From contig WJXW01000013.1 in NCBI GenBank assembly GCA_015832175.1, positions 682,001-746,000 of the forward strand: 64,000 nucleotides of DNA, given 5' to 3'. The notes beneath the pieces were generated by a model. It saw only the letters and a program-made list of their open reading frames with translations, was not told the origin of the DNA and did not search any database. Shown here piece by piece: positions 21,017 through 32,700 of the stretch (within the stretch, counting starts at the first letter, position 1; the number at the start of each line of letters is the position of its first letter). The stretch is from Paraphaeosphaeria minitans. Taxonomy: Eukaryota > Ascomycota > Dothideomycetes > Pleosporales > Didymosphaeriaceae. The position numbers and the translations under genes are program-made.

Positions 21017-23196
21017 ATGGCAAGGCACAATGGACGGACCGTCTCGCGCGTCATCCTCACGGCCGCGCTCCTCACCACCACTTTCGCAGCCCCCGCGCCC
21101 CGTCTCCTCCGCCGCGCCTCATCCGATCCGTTCGCCATTCTGGACGAGCAAAAATGGGTCAATCCAGACAACATGACCTGGGCCGATTTCAAGGCACCGC
21201 CAGGCACCTCATGGTCGGACCCCTCACGCCAGGGCCGTGACCGCAATTTCAACATCGCAATGGTCACGGTCGACTACCCGGATTCGCCTTTCGTCATGAC
21301 TCTAGAGCCTGAGTCTGACATCTTTGGCAACCCGCAACCTTTTGCGGCCAAAGTCAGGAGAGAGGATGTACCCGCGTTCTACAGGGACTTGCTGAACACG
21401 CCGAACGAGCTGAACCAGGGCCACACTATCCACGAGTACTGGATGGGCGACTCTTTTGGCAAGTACGGCGTCAACCTGACGGTTTTCGGGCCCTACAGAA
21501 TGCCCAGCAAGTCGTACCAGTACGGCGTGGACGACGACTCCAGCGGGGGCTTCAACGAGGGCGCATGCCCTGGGGGCCAAGGGAACTGCGGAACCACAGT
21601 AGACCTGCGCACCGATGCCCTCGGCGCCTGGCGCCAGGAAGTCGGCAATGAGACCGCCGATGCGTTCGAGCTCGCCTTCATCTTGTCCGCTGGGCAGGAC
21701 GAGTCGTCTACATGGCAGGAGTTTGGCGAGATGAAGTTTGCGTCGCCCGAGGATGTGCCTCCTGAGTTTGGCCCGCCGGCCAACAGCTCGCTGCCGAACT
21801 GGGCGCATACACGCTATGTGAACTGGACGAGTTGGGCGGCCGCGTCGACTATATGGCCGAACGCGGGCGGAGGCTCGTCGACGCAGGGTGAGAGCTCGGG
21901 AATGGCGACTTTTGCGCATGAGCTGAGCCATTTGCTGGGCATTGGGGATAATTACAATAACCCGTATAGCGATCCTGCACGGAGAGCTTACACTGGGCCG
22001 TTCTCCATGCTCGACCGAGGTAGCTTCAACGGTAAGCAAAGTCCCGGGTATAGAGTGGATGGGTCTTTCCTGTAGAAGGAAAGGCTTCTCTCTCACTGAT
22101 ACATACTTCATCCTGTCTTAACTCACACTGACTTTGCGTGCGTGCCACAGGACCCGGTGGTCCTCACACGCGTTGGCAGATTCCTCCAGTGCAAGGCGCC
22201 TCCATGGGCTCCCTCCACACCATGCGCGACAAGCACCAAATCAAGCTCATCGATGACACACCCATCCTGCAGATCTCGCGGTCCGGTCTCGCCGCCTCGG
22301 GACCTATCATCGCAGAGCTCACCGCCCGCTCCGTCGACCCCGGCACCGGCCTCATGGGCTTCAACATCTCGTTCGGCACCGCTGGGGACCTATCCCCAAA
22401 ATGCAACACTTCCACCAACCCCCTTTGTGACGGCGGAAACTACAACAACTACAACGTCGAGGTCGTCGACCGCATGGGCGCAGACTCCTTCACTCCGGAC
22501 TCAGGCGTTATGATCTCCAAAACCAAAAATTCCGACCGCAGCCAGCCCTTCCAGTGGGTCATCGACGCGAACCCCGAGGACGCGCACGTCGTGGATTTCT
22601 ACTACCCCAACGGCACCGCGAGGTACTGGTCCATCGGCGACTACCGCCAGCTCGTCGACGCGCTGTTCCACGCGGGCACGCGCAGCGGCAGCGCCTACGA
22701 GCTCGTGGACGGGGCCAACGGCCTGCACTTCTACGTCCTGGACATCAACCGCGATGGCGTCGGCGTGCTGCACTACACCGTCGGCGTGTCATCGACCGCG
22801 CCCTCCAACAGCACAGCCACCTACGGCGTCGAGCTCGCCGCTGGCACCCTCGAGTCTACCAACTCCACATCCGCTTCCTGGTGCACCTTCGCCCTTGCGA
22901 ACACGGGCAAGGCAGCATCCTACGCGGCCTCTGCACATCCGCAGGACTTGTCTGCGTACACGGGCGTGGACATCTACACGCTTTCTGCCGAGGTCGAGGG
23001 CGAGGGTTGGGAGGTGGAGACGCCGAATGCGCTTGCGTGGGCGAATTTTGGGGAGGAGACGGTGGCGAGGGTTGCTGTGGGTGCCGCGAAGGCAGGAGGG
23101 TATGCGACGGGTGGGAAGGCGGTTGTTACGCTGACGGCGACGAGTGAGGGGGATAGCAGCGTGCAGGCGAGCGCCAAGTGCACTGTTGGTTCGTGA
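21017..23196 (+). CDS. Secreted M6-family metalloprotease (immune inhibitor A-like)
   Basis: A 686-residue protein. Exons 21017-22031 and 22151-23196; the 119-nt intron (GTAAGC..CCACAG) is phase 1 and joins GSFN to GPGGPHTRW. The first ATG at 21017 starts a signal peptide (about residues 1-24, ending TTFAAPAP). The zinc motif HELSHLLGIGD near residue 301 is the HExxHxxGxxD of M6 peptidases, followed by SMLDRGSFNGPGGPHT, the conserved Met-turn region. The C-terminal domain (about 500-686) is a beta-rich accessory region. Several N-glycosylation sites are present. It is expected to degrade extracellular protein. As an M6 enzyme it could act in nutrition or host interaction; nothing in the sequence separates these. 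Confidence 0.87.
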
Positions 23197-23959
23197 ATGT
23201 GTTGCACCGCTGTCAAAGCTTCACGGGTGCGGGCAAGTAACTATAGCGTTGTTCGGGTGGGTCGGGATGGTCAAGTAAATCAGCATTCCCCTTGAAAGTA
23301 TCCCCCGCAGGGAGGGTTGTGAACAGTGTCTCAACGAGACCACGTTTCACCCAACCCACCCGTGAACGATTGTTCTATCTATTATTTTCGCACTACTTCG
23401 TTCGAAGATCAACATGGGTCTGTTTTCCAACGCAGGTGGTGTGTTGTCATCGTATTTCATGACGTCTTTCACTACAATCTTTCTGAACCATGGGCGAGGA
23501 GGTCAAGAATAGCGCCAGTTCTGGCGTATGAGTACGTTCCGCCTGATACCCAGTGTTTGATGCGTCGTACAGGGATAATAATGTCTGAGCCTGGTTGGTG
23601 GTGCAAGGATACCTATAGAATACGGATTTCTTCTCGCCAAAGTTTGGAGTCGGCTGAAGCTGTTATTACTGCTGGGTATTCTTACATTACTTGTGTAAAG
23701 GATTACAACGCGGCTTGTGGGTCATGTTGGGTATATCGTGATTATGTAGGCGATATGTGACAATATGTGTGGATTTAGGGAGAAGTAATTGGTCGTTGGT
23801 CTTATGGGACGTCCCGCATTATAAGTTCTAAAAGTCTCTGTGCCTTCGAGAAGTTTTGTCACATCTGTCCTTTAGTGTCACTAAACGTTCTTACTTTACC
23901 AGTTGAATAGGGTTGTTTTTTTCTTTCACATTGGCTCCTATAATAGAGACGGTTTACGC
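23197..23959. other. Intergenic, no gene recognised
   Basis: 763 bp. A 144-codon open stretch at 23326-23760 has no ATG near its beginning and no family resemblance, so it is not called. Confidence 0.45.
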
Positions 23960-24600
23960 CTAAGAAGAGTGCTCACAATACAGATAAACCATATCTGCCT
24001 TACCAGCCTTGATTATCTTCAAGACAGCATTCCGTCTGGTATCCTGTGTCGTCTCTAGTCCGCACACAAACACGCTAAGCGATTTGCTTGCCTCTGATGC
24101 CTTAATCGCCTCCTCTATAATGATAGCTAGAGGTTGTGGCCGGCCCTCTAGCTCATTACCCGGCATACGTACGTCGTACCCCTTCTTGAGGATCTCGATC
24201 TTTGTTCGCAGACAATATTGAGCGCGATGATTTTGCTTGCTCTAGCGAATCTGCCTCTTTTGCAGCGGACCCTGTACCTAAAGTGTACTTCGACATGGAC
24301 GTGAGCAGACGGGTATTCGGTCACAATACTGCTGACAGAGGCAAGGAACCACTTCCGACTGTGTACGGTACTGTTATCCCGCATAGCGAGTACCACGCGC
24401 AGAGCCTTGAAGCCGTCGCTGCACCTGTCTCAATAGCAAACATCTTCTCAGGGTCGGCGTCGCGCGCTTCTTTCCACGCAAGCAACCCAACCCGCGCGAA
24501 GCGCCCCACCAATTTGGCAGAATCCACCCAGCGTCTGACCTCCCCGCAATCACCAGCAGCCTGTCGCTGTCCCGGTACCGCTGGAGATGACATCGCCGTG
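23960..24600 (-). pseudogene. Ferric reductase (FRE) C-terminal remnant
   Basis: Only the NAD(P)H-binding half of a fungal metalloreductase remains, in several frames. DRLLVIAG and AGWILP resemble the start of the nucleotide-binding domain. LRVVLAMRDNSTVHSRKWFL with VHVEVHF match the central strand-helix block. MPGNELEGRPQPLAIIIEEA, SVFVCGLE and the end VYLYCEHSS match the conserved tail (homologues end with an EHFSW-type motif). Neither the heme-binding membrane domain nor the FAD domain is visible upstream. The blocks are separated by frame changes, so this is a truncated, decayed copy rather than a gene. Confidence 0.6.
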
Positions 24601-25169
24601 TGGCCTGTTAACCTACACGAGGACTAGGCCTTTCTCTGCCCTGGTACGCCTGCCTTGGCCCCCCATTATACCTAAGCTTAGCAAACTAAAAATGCATCAG
24701 AGATCAGAGCGAGCGTGAGGATCTCTAGGGTCAGGCGCATTAGCTCACAGTTTGGAGTGCGCGACGCGTATTCTAATGTACAGTATAAGGCAACTTTCCT
24801 ACTACCACGTCGAACCTACTGATTACTCATTCTTTAAATTCGTTCATCAGTGCATGAAACGATTACGATCGCTGCATTAAGCGTACGGCACCTACGCAGC
24901 AGGCATCAGCCGGGCCGGAATAGGAAGGAATTCGGGGATTAAGTGCAACCATCCGCCTAAGCAGCCAATACAGTGGATTTTAACACGGCCGCGAGGCAAC
25001 ATTACTCATCATGATAACCATAGCACACTCTCTATTTTGTCTCAGTCAGATCGGTCTCGATCCTGGCTTTGGGGCCGACTAGCAACACTGTAGAGGTATA
25101 TCAATAGGCACGTCGTTGTTCATTCAATGCGAAAACACAACTTCCACATCAGGGCCATCGTCAATCATC
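24601..25169. other. Intergenic; GH5 promoter
   Basis: 569 bp between the ferric reductase remnant and the GH5 gene. I looked on the minus strand for the missing FRE domains and saw none. Confidence 0.5.
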
Positions 25170-26381
25170 ATGAGATTCGCAACTTTTTTCGCTGGCCTGC
25201 TGTTCAGCTTCACCTGCTTTAAAAGTGCGCTTGCAGCGAAGTCATTTTCAGCCTCAAACCTGTACTACGCAGCTGGACTGAAAGATGCTCAACAGGCAAC
25301 CTTACTTGAGGGCTTGCAGAGTGCCAGTGTGAAGGTGCTTCGGGTCTGGCTTGATGGTGCAAAACTCTCTCTGTTTTCAGCCACAAGATCAACATTAACA
25401 TTTTCCCAGGCCAATCCAGAGCCCCCAAAGGCACACCAATCAACTCTTTCCCAAGCCTCCAAGGCGACTCGCCTTCAGCATATGACAACACTGTTCTAAA
25501 TCGTCTCGATAAATTCATGGTAAAGGCCCACAACTACAATATCAAACTTTTGATCTCAATCCACAGCTATAACGCGCTCAAGGATAACAGGGACTTTTAT
25601 GGCAGATGGTACGGCACCGGTGACTTCTACACCAGCACCGACGCCATCAGATATTTCAAGGATCGCATTGCGCATGTCCTCGCCCATGTCAACCCTGCGA
25701 ATGGGAAGACGTGGGCACAAAGCTCAGAGTACATCTTCGCTTTCGAGGCACAGAACGAGGCTATGCATCCGCAGGTGAGTTGTCTCCCCCCGCTTCTATC
25801 CATGACTACCCTCGTACTGCAACCGTGCGGCATTCACTAACGCTGTCTAGGGTAATCCCAAGGCTCTAGCTTCCTGGCAATGTACCATGGCCCAGTCGAT
25901 CAAGTCCGGACTCGCAGGCAACACGAACATTCTAACCAGTACTGGGGGCGGCTCCTACCTCGCTACCTCTCTATTGGACTCTTATTTCTCCTGCGCTGCC
26001 CTCGACGTACTTGCCATCCACGCCTACGGTGTCGGCGACTTCGACACGGCCAAGTTGAAGACTTACGTCGACCATGCTAAGATGGCGGGCAAGAAGTTGA
26101 TCATGCAGGAGTGGGGAGCATGCTACACGGCTGCTCCAAACAACGGCGGCAGCCCTATTAGTGCTGGTGCTAGGGATGCGAACATTAAGAAGTGGGCTGC
26201 GCAGATCGATGCAGCCGGTATCCCGTGGTTCTACTGGCAGATTCTGCCCAATGCTGATCCTCATCAGGGCTGGGACTATGAGGTCGGCATCAACGACGTG
26301 AACTGGGGAAGTCTGAAGTGGGCAGGTCTTGCGGCTGGCAATGCTAATAGCGCGTTCGACTTCTCCAAGTGGCTTCTATGA
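25170..26381 (+). CDS. Secreted glycoside hydrolase family 5 (mannanase-type)
   Basis: A 360-residue enzyme. Exons 25170-25356, 25410-25774, 25851-26381. The first intron (53 nt, GTGCAA..TTCCCAG) joins VWLDG to QSRAPKGTP; the second (76 nt, GTGAGT..TGTCTAG) lies after MHPQ. The ATG at 25170 starts a signal peptide (MRFATFFAGLLFSFTCFKSALA). GH5 hallmarks: RVWLDG at strand 2, the acid/base Glu in FEAQNEAM (about residue 179), and the nucleophile Glu in MQEWGACY (about 271), with IPWFYWQIL as the late substrate-binding strand. The closest functional class is endo-beta-1,4-mannanase or a related beta-glycanase. It probably attacks plant hemicellulose outside the cell. No carbohydrate-binding module is present. 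Confidence 0.87.
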
Positions 26382-27860
26382 GACACTCGGTGTCTGTTCA
26401 GATTGCGGAGCGGAAGTCGCGTGTTGATTTTTTGAAGTACAGACGGGCGCAAGCCGGATGGAATCCCATCTGCATTTTGTCTCGTGGCGAAAAGGAAAAA
26501 AAAACGTAAGACCGCGCACGATGTTGGAGTGACCCCTGACGTTCGCATCTAACTCGCAACTTCAAAGTATCACGCTCGTTTTTGTTTCTGTTTTTGCGCT
26601 CCTTGTTTCACTACCTGTTATTGCTTGCTAGAATTTCAATTACTTCACACTTTGTGCAGTGATACGGTTACACTTTTGTACTTTTCATTGAAATCGCTTC
26701 GCCCGGTCGAAGTTATAAAGTGCGATTGACAAGGCGGCTTGGGATATCGCTGGTTAGGAGCCCTATCTGTCTTGTTTCAACGCAGGATACAGCACTGATG
26801 ACCATAATCGTGACCATGGCATCGTGACCATGGCAGCGTTACCAAACATGCGAGTATACACACCTCCAGCCCTAGCGACCAAGTTAAGCCGTTTCCCCTC
26901 TCTTCACTGCCAAGCTCTGAAACAATATTTCCAAGTATCTCTGCCATGATAAGGTTACGGTGGTTATCCTGGATCCCCAATGAGTGGCATGCAGAAGGCG
27001 ATAGAGGTGCAACCGCGCCAGATACTGTACATCTCAACTACACCATGCTGGATAGGTCGCTCCACAAGATGCCAAAGAACAGATATGGCACTCTCATCAG
27101 CTTATGTGGCTGGAAGGATAAATCAACTTTCTACAAAGCTGTCGCCAGGTAGATAGAGGCTATCAGGGTTTTATACGTATGGGGATCAACGCGAGTGATA
27201 CGTACCTACGGATCTTAACGGAGCGTCCAAATACACCCTAAACAGCACGAGCCCGTGGTCCTTATTGAAGCGGAGCTAGACCCATGATTTCAAGGAAGGA
27301 TTTGAGAATGGATGGTGGGATAGCGAGTACCATGAGGGTGCTAGTGTGCGGGCGAAAATGCATCACGTGACTTTCAAGCCAATCAAAAGTGGCCTGGTGT
27401 CGATATTTGCTTTTCCCCTGGTTCGCTCCCTAGCCTCCTTTCCTCCCAACATGGTAGACTCTGTCGTTTTCGTGCTTGAAGTGTACCAGCGAACGTAGAC
27501 CAATGCATTGTGTAATGGCTGTATGCAAGAATATCATTCAATCTTACTGAAACAAAATCCCTTATCCCTTATGTATGCGTGGTATCGTTTCTACTCCTGT
27601 ATGCATTAAAAATAAAACTCCGTGGCCCAATTCATGGCAATGCTCAAATGTCTTACAGCATTTCACGCCCAATATAGTCGCATATGTATTCACTGCTCGA
27701 TCAGAGGGACGGCATGTGAACCTCATTTGAACTGATGGCTATGCGGCACGTCGTCTGCAGGGTACTTCGGTCCTTGCAGTGGATGCTCGCGCAGACCTAC
27801 CCGGTCGAAAGAACGATGCTTCGGCACGAGAATGTGTCGAACGACAGTCTTCTCGCCCGT
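26382..27860. other. Convergent intergenic region
   Basis: About 1.48 kb between the 3' ends of GH5 and white collar 2. Only short frames without family resemblance; no repeat seen. Confidence 0.5.
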
Positions 27861-29294
27861 TCAGCTGCTGTTCGTGCTCGAGTGCATGGGTAGCGTTGGC
27901 GTGTGCGACGACTGGCCGGTGCTGGGCTGGCTTTGCCTCTTCTTTTCCTTCTTGGCCCAGCGCACTGCATAAGTTAGTACATGTGTCATGACGCGCAAGA
28001 AGAGAAACTCACATCCGCAGGCATTGCACAGCGTCTTTGGTCCGCTGGGACCCTTTCTCCATTCTGGCGAGTCCAAGGTGCCGCAGTCGGTACATACATA
28101 CTCGTCCGCAATTTTCAGCTTCTTTTTCTTGTCCGACGATGTCCTGCCGTCGCGGTCCAGCGAAATCTGGATGCCGGCGTCGCCTCTAATGAGCATCGGG
28201 CTGTGCTCGCCGGTACTGATGCCCTGTGACCGTTCACCGTCTCGATAGCGTAGACCAGTCAGCATCTCGATCGTCTCCAGATGCGTGGCACCCTCGTAGC
28301 GGGCCATCTTATCGTTGATGCTGTCGGGCTTGCTTGCGGCCAGGGCCTCGTCCAGGTTCTGGCGCGTGAGGGCCGTGTTGGAGACGGCTGGCTTCGCGGG
28401 CGGAGGCATGGCCTGGTATGCTGCCATGGCGCTCGCGCTCACGCTCACGCTGACGCTTTCGGTTTGGCCTACCGTCTCCGAGGGTGTTACCGAGGACAAC
28501 CCATCGGCCTTTTTCTGCCAGTGCCACTCCTGCGCCTCCATTTCCTCCTGCTCCTCGCGCTTCAGCTCCGCGATGCGCTTCATGAGACGCTCGTTCTCGA
28601 TCTTGTGCTCGAGAAACGAGTCGAGCAGGGCGGCGTTCTTGGTCGGGTAGGGACGGGCCATCATGAAGAAGCCGCGGCAGTTCATCGTGTTGGGCGGCGC
28701 AAAGGTGCTCGGGTCGTTGCTCAGGTGGGGGTGGCCGTGGGCCTCGAAGATGGCCCATGTGTCGTCGGTCTTGCGGAAACGGTAGAAGAAGCGCAGCGGG
28801 TTGCCCGAGGCGATGGACTCGTTGAATTCCTTGACGAAGATGCCGCTGTCGTCGGGGTGGATGAACTCGCCGACGAAGCGGCCGACGAGCTGCTGCGGCT
28901 CCCAGCCCGTGAGGGTCTTGGAGGAGGGCGAAGCATACAGGATGCGACCGTCGGGGGTCAGGATGTGCAGCAGGTCGCGCACCTCCTCGAGCACGCGCTG
29001 CGACCAGTTGCGGCGCTTGGTGAACTCAGTCAGCGTGCTGCCGGACGGGTTCAGACTGGGCGCGCCAAAGCCCGTGGGCAGCGGGCCGGCACCGGCGCCC
29101 GTCATGCTGGTGTCCTGGTTGAGCGACTGCTGCAGCTGCTGGCCGGCAAAGGGCGAGTAGTGGGCCTGCGGGGTCGAGCTGGACCCATCGTCGAACTGCG
29201 ACAGGTCCATCTCCATGGGCATCATGTCCTCGACCGACATGCTGTGGAGGTCGGCCGTGTCGGGGGGATGTTGCAGCGGCGCGAGGCCTGCCAT
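27861..29294 (-). CDS. wc-2: White collar 2 (PAS + GATA zinc finger)
   Basis: A 461-residue blue-light regulator. Exons 29294-28013 and 27964-27861; the 48-nt intron (GTGAGT..TATGCAG) falls inside the zinc finger and its removal gives [16 protein letters not shown]. The PAS domain occupies about 90-200 ([58 protein letters not shown]). A Glu-rich helix ([19 protein letters not shown]) follows. The single GATA finger C-x2-C-x18-C-x2-C begins at [15 protein letters not shown], near residue 399. WC-2 pairs with WC-1 in the White Collar Complex, which drives light-induced genes and, in Neurospora, the frq clock. The length is close to WC-2 orthologues. It is transcribed divergently from RAD50. 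Confidence 0.93.
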   Translation of the reverse strand: MAGLAPLQHPPDTADLHSMSVEDMMPMEMDLSQFDDGSSSTPQAHYSPFAGQQLQQSLNQDTSMTGAGAGPLPTGFGAPSLNPSGSTLTEFTKRRNWSQRVLEEVRDLLHILTPDGRILYASPSSKTLTGWEPQQLVGRFVGEFIHPDDSGIFVKEFNESIASGNPLRFFYRFRKTDDTWAIFEAHGHPHLSNDPSTFAPPNTMNCRGFFMMARPYPTKNAALLDSFLEHKIENERLMKRIAELKREEQEEMEAQEWHWQKKADGLSSVTPSETVGQTESVSVSVSASAMAAYQAMPPPAKPAVSNTALTRQNLDEALAASKPDSINDKMARYEGATHLETIEMLTGLRYRDGERSQGISTGEHSPMLIRGDAGIQISLDRDGRTSSDKKKKLKIADEYVCTDCGTLDSPEWRKGPSGPKTLCNACGCEFLFLRVMTHVLTYAVRWAKKEKKRQSQPSTGQSSHTPTLPMHSSTNSS

Positions 29295-29728
29295 CTGCTT
29301 CTCTTCAATCAGCCTTCAGCATCCGGTGATATTCGCCACGGCTCGCCATGCCGTGGACCGGACTGCACGGGGACCCTGCCGCGGCGGGGCGCACAAGCAT
29401 ACTTCAGTGGAGAGCGGGCCGCCATTCTGGTACATGGGGGGCGGGTCTCGCAGCGACCATGGGCTGCGCGACGACGAGATGCTGGGAGCAGATGCGGCAT
29501 TCACCTTGACTGGACGCGAAAGAAAGCCGTGTGGAGTTGCGACCTGACAATGCCGAAAACCCAACCAGCAGACCCAATTTGCCCGAGCGTCGCACCACGT
29601 GACCGCGTGTGCCAAAGACACGCGCCCAGCCCTCAGCTCCAGCACCGCGCGTCACCCATCCTCCCGCTCACTGCAGCACAACCACCTACACCGAGGCTAC
29701 ACGTGCGGCGGCACCCACAGCAGCCATC
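29295..29728. promoter_or_regulatory. Shared upstream region of wc-2 and RAD50
   Basis: 434 bp separate the two start codons, which point away from each other, so promoters and 5' UTRs of both genes must lie here. It is G+C-rich without an obvious TATA box. I cannot assign specific factor sites with confidence. Confidence 0.7.
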
Positions 29729-32700
29729 ATGTCGCGAATCGAACGCATGCAGATCCAAGGGTGAGTTGCTTTGACATTCCGACGTAGGGCGGGGCCGCTT
29801 GAGCTGCAGCTTCACCTACCTACGGAACCGTTGCTAGAGTCCACCCACTGACAGGCATGCCGGTAGCATCCGCTCTTTCGGACCGCAGACAGGCGAGACC
29901 ATCGTCTTCAACACTCCCCTCACCCTCATCGTTGGCTGGAACGGCTCCGGTAAGACTGTACGTCGACCCCATCCCATCCCATCCCCATCCGCCTCGCACG
30001 TGACAGCTGGCCATCCCTCTCCACCCTCTTCGCACGTGACAGCTGGCCATCCCTCTCCACCTGCCTCGCACGTGGACCTGACCATCCATTCCCACCCGCC
30101 GCGCACGTGGCAGCTGACCATCCATCTCCAGACCATCATCGAATGCCTCAAATATGCCACCACAGGCGAGCTGCCGTCGAACAGCAAGACGGGAGGAGCC
30201 TTCATTCACGATCCGAAGCTAACATCCTACAACGAGGTCATGGCCCAAGTCAAGCTCTCCTTCCGGTCCTCGTCGGATGTTCCCATGGTCGTCAGCCGCA
30301 AGATGCAGCTCATTGTTCGAAAGAACGTCCGATCACAGAAGACGCTGGAGGGCTCCTTGCTGATGCGCCGGAACGGCGTCAAAGAGTCCATTTCCTCCCG
30401 CGTGGCTGAGCTGGACCAGATTGTGCCGCAGTATCTCGGCGTCTCCAAGTCTATCCTGGAGAACGTCATCTTCTGCCACCAGGAAGACAGTCTGTGGCCA
30501 ATGAGCGAGCCCGCTCCTCTCAAAAAGAAGTTTGACTCCATCTTCGAGGCAGACAAATACACAAAGGCGATCGAAAACATCAAGGTCATTCGTAAAGTCC
30601 ACTTGAGCAACCTTGCTGTCGCTAAGGTCCAAGAAGACAACGCCAAGGAGAACCAGACCCGTGCGACCAAGGCTGAGGCCGACATGGTTAAATCCTCGGA
30701 CAAGATCGAAGCCTACCGCACCGACTATGGAACGGCTGAGGCTGCAGCCAAAGAAGCACTTAAAAAAAATAGGGAGGCCTACGCGCACGCCGCAAAGTTT
30801 GAGCAGGTTGTTGCTCAACTCCAAGGCAAACGCGTCACCTACCAAGCGAATGAAGAAAACATCACATCTTTGGAAGACAATTTGAAAATGATGGAAGAGA
30901 CCGACCAGGAGCTGCAGGCCATGATGGAACAGTACGATGAGCGTGTGCAAACGTACCAGGGTCAGCAAGAAGATTTGAAGACGCAGTACCGTAGGTATCA
31001 AGCATCTTTGCAGCAGAACCGCACGACTCTGGGTACCAAACAGAGCGAAGTCGGCAAGCATCAAGCAGAAAATGACCAACACGCTCGCAACGTCCAGAAG
31101 CGTGAAACACTCATTAAGAAAACAGCCAAGCAACATGGTATCCGAGGTTTCGATCTCAACGTGGACGAGACGCAGGTGCTCGAGTTCCAGCAGATGTTAC
31201 GAAAGCTATCGCGGGATCAGAACAAAGCCCTCGAACGTGCTCGAACGGATGCTCAGGAGGAGCTTGGCCACGCACAAGACGCAGTTAACCGTCTCAGCGA
31301 AGAGAAGGCAGGTCTCAACCAGCGCAAAGACCTGTCCAAGTCACAAATTACTACTAACGACAAGCGGATTACGGAGTTGCAGAGGATGATGAGCGGCATT
31401 CGCGTCGACGAAGGAGTTGAGGCAATCATCTTGAATAAGAAGAAGGCGATCGAAAAAGAGCTGGACAAGGCTAGCGCAGATACCGACAACGCCGATTACG
31501 ATAGGCAGATACAAGACTTTGAGAACACCGTTCGTGGACTTGAGAATCGGAAGGAGCGTTTGGACACAGAGCTGGTTGAAGCTACACAAGTTGCCAGCGA
31601 ATCCGCGGAGATCGACTACACACAAAACAAATTTAAGGAGACCAAGCACAGCCTTGAGACGATGAGCTCAGTGCATTCAGCGCGTATCTCAAAGCTCATT
31701 GACCCCGACTGGGACGCTTCGACACTTGGCAGTGTATTTCGAGACGTCCTTGCTCAGAAGAACATTGATGTGAAAGATGCGGAAGCGAAGCGCGAAGTCT
31801 CACAGGACAAGTTGAACCAGATCAGCTTCAGGCTCTCTTCGGTAGAATCTGAGCAAAAGAAGAAGCGCACAGAGTATACCAAATACAAGAATGTGGTTCT
31901 TGACGCGATTCAAAAGGAAGATATATCGGATTTCGACGAAACCTTGTCAGAGCTCGAGTCGGAATTCGTTACATTGTCAGATGATAATGCTAGCTTTGGG
32001 GCTCAGTTGAAGTACTTTGAGGCTTGCCTCGACACCGCAGAAACGCACAATCAATGTCGACTGTGCACGCGAACGTTGAAGGACGACAAGGCCGAAGGGT
32101 TCACCAAAGCAGCTTTCATGATCAGGGTAATGAATATGGTAGCAAAGGCTACTCAAAATCTCGACGCAAACATCGAAGACGTACAGGCCGAACTAGAGAA
32201 AGTACGAAATGCGAAGCCTAGCTACGAACTGGCAAGACGCGCCGAGGAGGTTGAACTCCCTGCACTCAAGGTGGAGCTTGAAAAGCTCGTGGCAGAACGC
32301 AACGCAGTCAACAAGGAGCTAGAGGAGCACGATAGTGCGATCGATGAATTAAAGGAATTCAAAATGGAGGTCGATTCCTTATCTGCAGATGTTCAATCGA
32401 TAGTTAGCTCTTACGACGAAGCCCGCGAGCTGGAAGATCGTGTTGTCGTCTTGAAAAAAAAGCAGAAAATCAGTGGGCTCTCTCGTGGTATCAATGCTGT
32501 ACGCGAAGAGCTACAAGAGGTGAACACCGAGAGCCGGATTGCGAAAGCGGAGCTCGCGGCCCTTAGTGGCGACCGCGACAAGTTACGAAAGACTGTCAGC
32601 TTACTTGAACTGCGCATTCGCGATATCAATGCTGAGTTGAGCGCCGCACAATCGAGCCTCAAAGAGAAGCAGAACCTGGCAGAACGCATCGAGGAATTCA

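Noticed and set aside
23326..23760. 144-codon plus-strand open stretch
   Set aside because: The stretch has no ATG near its beginning and matches nothing recognised.
28281..29774. Very long (497-codon) plus-strand frame
   Set aside because: It is the antisense of the G+C-rich wc-2 coding sequence and shows no domain.
30333..31136. 267-codon minus-strand frame
   Set aside because: A reverse shadow of the RAD50 coiled-coil coding region.
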